Assembly (NCBI GenBank): GCA_019116805.1
Contig: DXAV01000017.1
Location: forward strand, 1 to 35,974
Source of the DNA: Candidatus Bacteroides merdavium
GTDB lineage: Bacteria; Bacteroidota; Bacteroidia; Bacteroidales; Bacteroidaceae
Direction of reading: 5' to 3'
DNA: 35,974 bases
Made by a program: the position numbers and the translations under genes. This document shows positions 9,131-15,012 of the stretch, in pieces. Below the pieces are notes generated by a model. That model saw only the letters and a program-made list of their open reading frames with translations, was not told the DNA's origin and made no database searches. Within the stretch, counting starts at the first letter, position 1. Each line of letters opens with the position of its first letter.

Positions 9131-9949
9131 TTATCCGCCGAACTCCCAAACCCAAGTTTCCAGCGTCTCTCCGTTCTTGAAAAGGGTATCATCGGCCTGC
9201 ATCAGCTTGCTCTTCAGGCGGAATTTCTGCTGGGACACAGAGGAGGGAGAAATGCCGAAAAGCAGGGCCAGCTGGGCATTGCCGAAACGGAGCCGGAGCA
9301 ACAGGCAGAGGCGGACATCGTTAGATGTAAGTTTCGGGAAGCGTCCGAACAGGCGGGAGGTGAAGTCGGCATAGACTTGATTGACAAGCGTTTCCAGGTA
9401 TTGCCAGTCGGACTCAGACAGGTACTTGGGCTGACTACGGAGACGAGACACGAGCTCGTCACGGTCCACCTGTACCGTCACCAGCTGATGCACCCGATTT
9501 TCCAGCTGATGATTACGGTCAGTGAGTTCCTTCACCAACTCCAGTTCGCGGGGCATGGAACGCTTCTCGTACTCCCCGACCCGCCGGCCCAACACGGCAT
9601 TCTCCTGTCTCAACTGCTCGCTACGCTCTTTGAGCATGGCCACAGCCCTTTCTAATTCACCGCGGGCCTCATCGTCCACGGGGAGGTCCTTGAGTAACGT
9701 TTCCAGGTTGGCCAGGCCACGTTCACGGCTATACAGTTCACGTTCATTTTCGCTCAACGTGACGGCCGCACGCGAACGGCGACGGTTAGCCCACATCTTC
9801 TCAAGCATAGTCTGAAGGCTCCACAGTGCTACAAAAAGGGCTATGGAGAGAAAACCTATCAGGAAATCACGCCACTGGGCTTTGGAGAACAGCATGGGGA
9901 GAAACATAATCCCCCACGAAGCCCATGAAAAAAGATATAGGCCCGTCAT
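9131..9949 (-). CDS. Membrane-anchored coiled-coil protein with C-terminal HTH
   Basis: 272 residues from the ATG at 9949. An in-frame extension to 10045 would lie wholly inside prfC and is low-complexity, so it is rejected. Two hydrophobic helices (about 3-21 and 28-48) are followed by basic residues (ANRRRSR), implying a cytoplasmic remainder. Residues 60-170 are charged and heptad-like (ERELYSRERGLANLETLL, KERSEQLRQENAVL), a likely coiled coil. Residues 180-272 contain LTSNDVRLCLLLRLRFGNAQLALLFGISPSSVSQQ-like sequence, resembling the LuxR-like HTH at the C-terminus of many Bacteroidetes TPR regulators. I infer a membrane-tethered DNA-binding protein. It starts 7 bases after the prfC stop, so it is probably translated with it. 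Target and signal are unknown. Confidence 0.75.
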   Translation of the reverse strand: MTGLYLFSWASWGIMFLPMLFSKAQWRDFLIGFLSIALFVALWSLQTMLEKMWANRRRSRAAVTLSENERELYSRERGLANLETLLKDLPVDDEARGELERAVAMLKERSEQLRQENAVLGRRVGEYEKRSMPRELELVKELTDRNHQLENRVHQLVTVQVDRDELVSRLRSQPKYLSESDWQYLETLVNQVYADFTSRLFGRFPKLTSNDVRLCLLLRLRFGNAQLALLFGISPSSVSQQKFRLKSKLMQADDTLFKNGETLETWVWEFGG

Positions 9950-9956
9950 CCTGTCG

Positions 9957-11531
9957 TCAGAACTCGCTCGTAAAGTGGAACTTGATGTGCTTGAAGTCCA
10001 TCTGCGCCATCTGGAGCACGTAGCCCGAGTCGGCCAGGAAGACATCGCGCCCCTCGCGGTCCTTGGCCATATACTGGTACTTGCGCTTCTTGAAGGCTTC
10101 GAGCTCGGCGGGGTCGTCGCTCTCGATCCAGCAGGCCTTGTAGAGGCTCACGGGCTCCCAGCGGCACTTGGCGTTGTACTCGTTCTCCAGGCGGTACTGG
10201 ATGACCTCGAACTGGAGCTGGCCCACGGTGCCGATAATCTTGCGCCCGTTGAACTGGTTGACGAAGAGCTGGGCCACGCCTTCGTCCATCAGCTGGTCGA
10301 TGCCCTTGGCCAGCTGCTTCTGCTTCATGGGGTCGGCATTCTCGATGTACTTGAACATCTCCGGCGAGAAGCTGGGCAGGCCGCGGAAGTGGAGCTTTTC
10401 GCCCTCGGTCAGCGTGTCGCCAATCTTGAAGGTACCGTTGTCCGGCAAGCCGATGATGTCGCCCGCCCAGGCCTCATCAACGGTGGTCTTGCGCTGGGCC
10501 ATGAACTGAGTGGGGCTGGAGAAGCGCATCACCTTGTCGTGGCGCACGTGGTAGTAGGGCGTGTTGCGCGAGAACTTGCCCGAGCATACCTTGCAGAAGG
10601 CGATGCAGGAGCGGTGGTTAGGGTCGATGTTGGCCGTAATCTTGAAGATGAAGCCGGTGAACTTGGGCTCGTCGGGCTGCACGTCGCGCTCCTCGGCCTT
10701 GACGGGACGGGGGCTGGGGGCTATCTCGACGAAGCAGTTCAGCAGCTCCTCGACACCGAAGTTGTTCAGCGCCGAACCGAAAAACACGGGAGCCACCTCG
10801 CCCTTGAGGTAGTCGCCGACGTTGAACTCGGGATAGACGCCCTCGATGAGCTCCAGCTCGCCGCGCAGACGGTCGGCCAGGTCGGCACCGATGCGCTGGT
10901 CCAGTTCCTCGGTGTGGATGTCCACGGCCACCTTCTCCGTCACCACCTGCTTGGAGGGCTGGAAGAGGTTGAGGTTCTGCTCGTAGATGTTATAGACACC
11001 CTTGAAGCGGATGCCGCTCTCGATGGGCCACGTCAGGGGACGCACGTGGATGTGGAGTTCTTCTTCCAGTTCGTCCAGCAGGTCGAAGGGATCCTTGGCC
11101 TCGCGGTCCATCTTGTTGACGAAGATGATGACGGGAGTGTTGCGCATGCGGCACACTTCCATGAGCTTACGCGTCTGTGTCTCCACACCCTTGGCACCGT
11201 CCACCACGATGATAACGCTATCGACGGCGGTCAGCGTGCGGTAGGTGTCTTCGGCGAAGTCCTGGTGACCGGGGGTGTCGAGAATGTTGACCTTGTAGTC
11301 CTTATAGTCGAACTCCATGACGGAGGTGGTGACGGAGATACCGCGCTGCTTCTCGATGTCCATCCAGTCGGACGTGGCGGTCTTCTTGATTTTGTTGCTC
11401 TTTACGGCGCCGGCCACCTGTATCTGTCCGCCGAAGAGCAGGAGCTTCTCGGTGAGCGAGGTCTTACCGGCATCGGGGTGCGCGATGATTGCAAACGTTC
11501 GTCTTCTTTCGATTTCCTGATTTGTTGCCAT
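9957..11531 (-). CDS. prfC: Peptide chain release factor 3 (RF3)
   Basis: 524 residues, close to the 529 of the E. coli protein. A translational GTPase that removes RF1/RF2 from the ribosome after peptide release. G1 is AHPDAGKTS at residues 17-25. G2 is seen at [11 protein letters not shown]3 at DTPGHQDF and G4 at NKMD. The C-terminal part ([17 protein letters not shown]) matches RF3 domain III and separates it from EF-G. The start ATG at 11531 is well placed. It is GC-rich like its neighbours rfbD and the HTH gene. The GxxExxY cassette lies between it and rfbD, with the cassette's left repeat ending only 15 bases upstream of this start, so its expression probably depends on readthrough or on a promoter inside the cassette. 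Confidence 0.97.
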   Translation of the reverse strand: MATNQEIERRRTFAIIAHPDAGKTSLTEKLLLFGGQIQVAGAVKSNKIKKTATSDWMDIEKQRGISVTTSVMEFDYKDYKVNILDTPGHQDFAEDTYRTLTAVDSVIIVVDGAKGVETQTRKLMEVCRMRNTPVIIFVNKMDREAKDPFDLLDELEEELHIHVRPLTWPIESGIRFKGVYNIYEQNLNLFQPSKQVVTEKVAVDIHTEELDQRIGADLADRLRGELELIEGVYPEFNVGDYLKGEVAPVFFGSALNNFGVEELLNCFVEIAPSPRPVKAEERDVQPDEPKFTGFIFKITANIDPNHRSCIAFCKVCSGKFSRNTPYYHVRHDKVMRFSSPTQFMAQRKTTVDEAWAGDIIGLPDNGTFKIGDTLTEGEKLHFRGLPSFSPEMFKYIENADPMKQKQLAKGIDQLMDEGVAQLFVNQFNGRKIIGTVGQLQFEVIQYRLENEYNAKCRWEPVSLYKACWIESDDPAELEAFKKRKYQYMAKDREGRDVFLADSGYVLQMAQMDFKHIKFHFTSEF

Positions 11532-11545
11532 ATATTTTCGTTATA

Positions 11546-11577
11546 TTTTGGCACGGATTACACGGATTTTCACGGAG
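11546..11577 (+). repeat. Left 32-bp inverted repeat of the GxxExxY cassette
   Basis: Perfect reverse complement of 11962-11993. Contains the direct sub-repeats CACGGATTA, CACGGATTTT and CACGGAG. Lies 14 bases upstream of the prfC start codon. Confidence 0.9.
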
Positions 11578-11587
11578 AAGGCTCATC

Positions 11588-11953
11588 CTAATAAGTGAAG
11601 ACCTTGCGTTTCATTTCAGCCTTCAGGCCGAAATTGAGCAGGAGCCCCACTTGCAGGTCGGTTGCCTTCAGATAGTTTATCAGCTGCCATTCATGTTCCA
11701 CTCGTAAGGAAGAAACCGCTTTCAGTTCCAGAATGACGACATCTTCCACAACCATGTCCGCTTTATACGTACCTACTATTTTATTTTTATAATACACTTT
11801 CAATTCTTTCTGACACTCACACTTCAATCCCCTCTCCTGCAACTCCATATAGAGAGCATTCAGGTACACCTGTTCAAGGAATCCGAATCCCAACGTTTTG
11901 TGAACTTCATAAAACGCCGAAATGATTTGGGCAGTCAGTTCTTCGTGCAACAT
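11588..11953 (-). CDS. GxxExxY family protein (PD-(D/E)xK nuclease-like)
   Basis: 121 residues, normal for this small family (related to PDDEXK_3). The name-giving motif is at residues 24-30 (G-F-L-E-Q-V-Y). The nuclease-like core is visible as Asp66 in YKADMVV and Glu76-Leu-Lys78 in ILELKAV. The conserved ends VHKTLGFGFLE and LLNFG fit the family. The ATG at 11953 is preceded by GGAGG 7 bases away, contributed by the cassette repeat. The function of the family is not established; nuclease activity is predicted from the fold only. It is less GC-rich than prfC and rfbD on either side, which fits an inserted gene. Confidence 0.9.
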   Translation of the reverse strand: MLHEELTAQIISAFYEVHKTLGFGFLEQVYLNALYMELQERGLKCECQKELKVYYKNKIVGTYKADMVVEDVVILELKAVSSLRVEHEWQLINYLKATDLQVGLLLNFGLKAEMKRKVFTY

Positions 11954-11961
11954 TGTTCATC

Positions 11962-11993
11962 CTCCGTGAAAATCCGTGTAATCCGTGCCAAAA
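11962..11993 (-). repeat. Right 32-bp inverted repeat of the GxxExxY cassette
   Basis: Perfect reverse complement of 11546-11577. Directly abuts the heptamer repeat that begins at 11994. Confidence 0.9.
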
Positions 11994-12021
11994 CTCTCAA
12001 CTCTCAATTTTCAACTCTCAA
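11994..12021. repeat. Heptamer tandem repeat, four copies of CTCTCAA (one variant)
   Basis: CTCTCAA, CTCTCAA, TTTTCAA, CTCTCAA in direct succession. The last units encode the C-terminus of RfbD on the minus strand (RVEN and the stop TGA at 12004-12006). The array runs straight into the right end of the GxxExxY cassette. Confidence 0.8.
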
Positions 12022-12864
12022 CCTCTCCAAGCACTCCGCCAGCGCGTCCTCCCAGTGGGGAATAGTGATGCCATAGGTTTGCTTGATGCGCGTCTTGTCG
12101 AGCACAGAGTAGTGCGGACGGGGCGCTTTGGCCGGATATTCGTCCGTGTGCAGGGGGTTGACGCGGCACGTGGTGATGCCTGCCAGGCGGTGGATGGCCA
12201 CGGCAAAGTCATACCACGAGCAGACACCTTCGTTGCTGAAGTGATAGACACCGGGCACAATGCCTTGCTCGATGGCGGCAAAGAGGGCACGCGCCAAGTC
12301 GGCTGCATAGGTGGGCGTGCCTATCTGATCGAACACCACGCCCAGCGACTCGCGCTCGCGCCCCAGGCGGAGCATGGTCTTCACGAAGTTGTTGCCGAAG
12401 GTGGAGTAGAGCCAGGCAGTGCGCACAATCATGGCACGGCTGCACTTCTGCTTCACGACCTCCTCGCCCGCCAGCTTGGTACGTCCATAGACGGAGGCGG
12501 GACAGGGCGTGTCATCCTCGCGGTAGGGCACGTGGGCAGTGCCGTCGAACACGTAGTCGGTGGACACCTGGATGAGGGCGGCCCCTACGGCCTCGGCGGC
12601 TTCGGCCAGGTAGCCGGGCGCCAGGTGGTTCAGGCGGTCGCAAAGCTCAGGATTGTCCTCGGCCTTGTCCACGGCCGTGTAGGCGGCGCAGTTCACCACC
12701 ACGTCCACCCGACGGTCGGCGATGAAGGCGCGCACGGCATTGGCGTCGCAGATGTCCAGCTCCTGCACGTCGGTGAAGTAATACGTGTGTTGCGGATGGG
12801 CGGCGGAAAGCACGCGCATCTCGTTGCCAAGTTGACCGTTGGCGCCGGTTATCAGAATATTCAT
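12004..12864 (-). CDS. rfbD: dTDP-4-dehydrorhamnose reductase
   Basis: 286 residues from the ATG at 12864, giving the canonical start MNILITGANGQLG; an upstream extension to 12906 overlaps the previous gene and is rejected. Last step of dTDP-L-rhamnose synthesis: NAD(P)H-dependent reduction of the 4-keto intermediate. The Rossmann glycine motif is at residues 7-13. The catalytic set is Ser101 in STDYVFDG, Tyr126 and Lys130 in VYGRTK. The start lies one base after the DUF4924 stop, so the two are coupled. The last four residues and stop come from a heptamer repeat, suggesting that the C-terminal tail is free to vary. No other rhamnose genes (rfbA, rfbB, rfbC) are in the window. Confidence 0.95.
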   Translation of the reverse strand: MNILITGANGQLGNEMRVLSAAHPQHTYYFTDVQELDICDANAVRAFIADRRVDVVVNCAAYTAVDKAEDNPELCDRLNHLAPGYLAEAAEAVGAALIQVSTDYVFDGTAHVPYREDDTPCPASVYGRTKLAGEEVVKQKCSRAMIVRTAWLYSTFGNNFVKTMLRLGRERESLGVVFDQIGTPTYAADLARALFAAIEQGIVPGVYHFSNEGVCSWYDFAVAIHRLAGITTCRVNPLHTDEYPAKAPRPHYSVLDKTRIKQTYGITIPHWEDALAECLERLRVEN

Positions 12865-12865
12865 A

Positions 12866-13408
12866 TCAGTCGTCCAATTTGAGTTCTCCCTTTTTGTCCT
12901 TGTCATAATAGTTGGCCAGCAACGAGATGAAAGCGCTCACGGCCTCCATCGCCTTGGCTGTCCCCTCGCTGATGTCCTTCTTCTGAAGCCTCAGCAACAA
13001 TACGCCATAAAGGGCCTCAAAGCAGGTCTCCAGCTCAGGCTCGTCCTTGCGCCCATTGCGCTGGCGCAGCTCCACGATGAAGGGCAGGGCCTTGAAGTAG
13101 GCCGCGTTGTAAAAGGGATACTTCGTGGAGGCCAGTAGGGCGCCGTGCAGTTCGGTGAGGTTCTGGATGACATTGCGGTTGATTTGCAGATGTCCCTTCT
13201 CCACCACCCCCTCAGCGCGCATCATGTCGCACAGGTTGGCATACCATTCTTCGAGTGCCGGACGTTGGTCTTCGGGATAGCGGGCGATGACCTGCTCGCG
13301 CAGGCGGTCGATGTCGCACCCGTTGGCACGTATCAGGTCTTCCACCTGCCACATGTAGATCAAGTATTCGGCAATGTTCTGTTCTTTCAGTTTTTTAGCG
13401 ATTATCAT
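12866..13408 (-). CDS. DUF4924 family protein
   Basis: 180 residues from the ATG at 13408; a TTG start at 13420 is possible but less likely. The opening MIIAKKLKEQNIAEYLIYMW and the later block CDMMRAEGVVEKGHL match my recollection of the DUF4924 family, which is restricted to Bacteroidetes. The protein looks all-helical and soluble, with no signal peptide. Function unknown. It lies between a LysE-type exporter (12 bases upstream) and rfbD (1 base downstream), so all three are probably one transcript. Confidence 0.75.
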   Translation of the reverse strand: MIIAKKLKEQNIAEYLIYMWQVEDLIRANGCDIDRLREQVIARYPEDQRPALEEWYANLCDMMRAEGVVEKGHLQINRNVIQNLTELHGALLASTKYPFYNAAYFKALPFIVELRQRNGRKDEPELETCFEALYGVLLLRLQKKDISEGTAKAMEAVSAFISLLANYYDKDKKGELKLDD

Positions 13409-13420
13409 TTCCGTTGACAA

Positions 13421-14074
13421 CTAATACAATGATTCTCCCATCAATGTGAACACCAGACCCAGTATCGACACGATGGCCACAATGCTACCAATCACACGAT
13501 TCAATATCCAGATGCCGCGCAGGTTGAAGCGAGCGCGTACTTTGTTGACAAAATATGTGATGCCGAACCACCACGAAAGGGCCCCCAGAGCAATGGCCAG
13601 ATAGCCCGTGACGGCTTCGAACAGGAGTACGCCCGGACTAATGAACGCAAAGCGGGCGAAAAGTCCAACAAAAAGCAGAATGATAAGCGGATTGGAAAGC
13701 GTGACAAAAAACGCCGTAATGAAATTGTGCAAATACGTGCCTTTACTGGTGGACACAGGACGAAGCGAATGTACCGGATTGCTTCGGAAAGTATAGATAC
13801 CAAAAGCCAGAAGCAGGATACTGCCAAAGAGCTGGAGGTAAAAAATATTCTTATTGACATAATCGAACACAAAGCTCATGCCATAGCCCGTCAGGAGGGC
13901 ATAAAAGATATCACTCATCGCGGCCCCGATACCCGTAACGAAACCATACCAACGACCCTTGTTCAGCGTACGCTGGATGCACAGCACACCCACAGGGCCC
14001 AGCGGCGCCGACACAATGACGCCGATAATAAAGCCCTTCCACAAGATATCGAATATAGTTTCCAACTGAATCAT
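13421..14074 (-). CDS. LysE/RhtB-family exporter
   Basis: 217 residues from the ATG at 14074. A longer frame to 14188 runs through two copies of a promoter repeat and is rejected. About six membrane helices are visible. The early motif FIIGVIVSAPLGPVGVLCIQR is the family signature, and a second re-entrant-like segment (AFFVTLSNPLIILLFVG) follows in the second half. These inner-membrane proteins export amino acids or related small molecules by proton exchange; the substrate here cannot be told. First gene of the minus-strand run leading to prfC. Its best promoter would place the transcript start almost at the ATG. Confidence 0.88.
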   Translation of the reverse strand: MIQLETIFDILWKGFIIGVIVSAPLGPVGVLCIQRTLNKGRWYGFVTGIGAAMSDIFYALLTGYGMSFVFDYVNKNIFYLQLFGSILLLAFGIYTFRSNPVHSLRPVSTSKGTYLHNFITAFFVTLSNPLIILLFVGLFARFAFISPGVLLFEAVTGYLAIALGALSWWFGITYFVNKVRARFNLRGIWILNRVIGSIVAIVSILGLVFTLMGESLY

Positions 14075-14078
14075 GCCG

Positions 14079-14109
14079 CAAAGATAGTGCAAACCGAGGG
14101 AAGTACAAA
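14079..14109 (-). promoter_or_regulatory. Promoter of the LysE-family gene, exact TTTG-N19-TATCTTTG
   Basis: TTTG (14106-14109) and TATCTTTG (14079-14086) on the minus strand with exactly 19 bases between them. The box ends 5 bases before the ATG at 14074, implying a leaderless or nearly leaderless transcript. A second copy 80 bases upstream has TATCTTTT instead. Confidence 0.7.
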
Positions 14110-14191
14110 GCAAAAGCCACGATTTTGCTTTTACCTCCGAGGTGCAGCCTGTCTTATCAAAAGATAGTGCAAACCGAGGGAAGTACAAAGC
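14080..14191. repeat. Two perfect 32-bp direct repeats, each a promoter module
   Basis: Copies at 14080-14111 and 14160-14191 are identical over 32 bases and 80 bases apart. Each carries the minus-strand -33 TTTG and most of the -7 box. The unit includes GATAGTGCAAACCGAGG. The first copy completes TATCTTTG, the second reads TATCTTTT. The stretch lies between the divergent LysE and toxin-antitoxin genes. Confidence 0.9.
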
Positions 14192-14208
14192 GAAAATATT
14201 GTTTTTGC

Positions 14209-14239
14209 TTGGTGCTTCCTCCCGATTATGTTATCTTTG
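14209..14239 (+). promoter_or_regulatory. Promoter of the toxin-antitoxin pair
   Basis: TATCTTTG at 14232-14239 is a perfect -7 box. A weak TTGG sits 19 bases upstream (14209-14212). A strong AAAGGAG ribosome-binding site follows, 8 bases before the antitoxin ATG at 14262. Confidence 0.6.
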
Positions 14240-14261
14240 CGACAAGAAAGGAGACAAACAA

Positions 14262-14543
14262 ATGAATACACTCGAAGCGGAAACCTTGCGCCGCGAACTC
14301 TTGCGCGACATCCTCGATGTGGAAGACGTGGACCTGCTCAAAAAAATGAGACGGAGCTTCAACCGCCTTTGCGCCCAGCACCCTGTCCCTTCCCATGTGT
14401 CCGAACCTCCCGAGCCCTATACGCTAAAGGAGCTGAACGACAGGATTGACGAGGCGGAGGCGGAAATTGAAGCCGGAGAAACCCTGTCCAGCCAAGAAGT
14501 ATTCGAGCACTTGGAGCACAAATACCCTTGGTTATGCAAATAA
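14262..14543 (+). CDS. Putative antitoxin of a type II toxin-antitoxin pair
   Basis: 93 residues from the ATG at 14262, which has a good AAAGGAG site; longer in-frame starts cross the promoter. The protein is helical and acidic in its C-terminal half (LKELNDRIDEAEAEIEAGETLSSQEVFEHLE). The segment LSSQEVFEHL resembles the toxin-binding tail of small RelB/ParD-like or prevent-host-death-type antitoxins. The role is inferred mainly from the RelE/ParE-like gene that overlaps its end by 10 bases. No clear DNA-binding fold is visible, so antitoxin family membership is left open. Such proteins usually repress their own promoter. Confidence 0.7.
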   Translation: MNTLEAETLRRELLRDILDVEDVDLLKKMRRSFNRLCAQHPVPSHVSEPPEPYTLKELNDRIDEAEAEIEAGETLSSQEVFEHLEHKYPWLCK

Positions 14544-14857
14544 AATGGAGTAAAAAAGCCGGTCGTGCATTGGACACAGCACTGGCACAAGGTGCCGAGC
14601 TGTTCGGCACCCACGCCACCATATCCTTTTACAACAGGGTCAAATCGTATGAACCTTTATTGAAATCAAACCCTCACATGGGAAAGGTAGAGCCCCTGCT
14701 GGCCGACCGCACACGCCACCAATACCGCTCGCTCGTCATCCACGAGCACTTCAAGCTCATCTACTACATCGACCTGCCGCACGATACCCTCTACATCGCC
14801 GACCTGTGGGACACCCGCCGCGAGCCCTCCCGACTGGCGGAGCAAATCAAGAAATAG
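14534..14857 (+). CDS. RelE/ParE-family toxin
   Basis: 107 residues from the ATG at 14534, overlapping the antitoxin stop by 10 bases, a typical arrangement. The RelE/ParE fold is suggested by the early helices (IKWSKKAGRALDTAL) and the core strands YRSLVIHEHFKLIYYID, then TLYIADLWDTRREPSRL at the C-terminus. The conserved Arg and Tyr in RSLV and LIYYI match the family. Whether it cleaves mRNA on the ribosome (RelE-like) or poisons gyrase (ParE-like) cannot be decided here. No obvious terminator separates it from the purL promoter. Confidence 0.85.
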   Translation: MQIKWSKKAGRALDTALAQGAELFGTHATISFYNRVKSYEPLLKSNPHMGKVEPLLADRTRHQYRSLVIHEHFKLIYYIDLPHDTLYIADLWDTRREPSRLAEQIKK

Positions 14858-14895
14858 GCAAGACCGGCACACACTAAAAAACTTCACCGTTACGC

Positions 14896-14926
14896 TTGTA
14901 CGTCACTCGGTTTTGCACTATCTTTG
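14896..14926 (+). promoter_or_regulatory. Promoter of purL
   Basis: TATCTTTG (14919-14926) preceded by TTTTGCAC, the same extended context as the LysE-gene promoter. A weak TTGT lies 19 bases upstream (14896-14899). The expected leader of about 80 bases contains a small CGGA/TCCG hairpin near 14948-14959. Confidence 0.65.
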
Positions 14927-14991
14927 CATACGAAAAAGAAGCGAGGCGGACTCGTCCGACCCAAGCTCCTGAGAAATAAAGAATTTTATCA

Positions 14992-15009
14992 TTTTATAGC
15001 GCTATAAAA
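14992..15009. promoter_or_regulatory. 18-bp perfect palindrome just before the purL start
   Basis: TTTTATAGC at 14992-15000 and GCTATAAAA at 15001-15009 form a perfect palindrome that ends 3 bases before the purL ATG. It covers the ribosome-binding zone and could be an operator or a translation-blocking fold. Confidence 0.55.
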
Positions 15010-15012
15010 AAT

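Larger units (their letters stand above)
11546..11993 (-). mobile_element. Candidate GxxExxY cassette bounded by perfect 32-bp inverted repeats
   Basis: A 448-base unit with one gene. The left end (11546-11577) begins TTTTGGCACGGATTACACGG on the + strand, and the right end (11962-11993) is its exact reverse complement over 32 bases. Each end holds three copies of CACGGA spaced 9-10 bases. The last bases of the right end supply the GGAGG ribosome-binding site of the enclosed gene. No target-site duplication is visible (TTATA outside the left end, CTCTC outside the right). Mobility is inferred from the arrangement only. Confidence 0.55.

Noticed and set aside
9843..11591. Long + strand open frame (582 codons) opposite prfC
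   Set aside because: It mirrors the GC-rich codon pattern of prfC, has no family features and runs through the cassette repeat; prfC has all GTPase motifs.
14075..14188. Longer N-terminus for the LysE-family protein
   Set aside because: The extension reads through both copies of the promoter repeat; the ATG at 14074 gives the normal family start.
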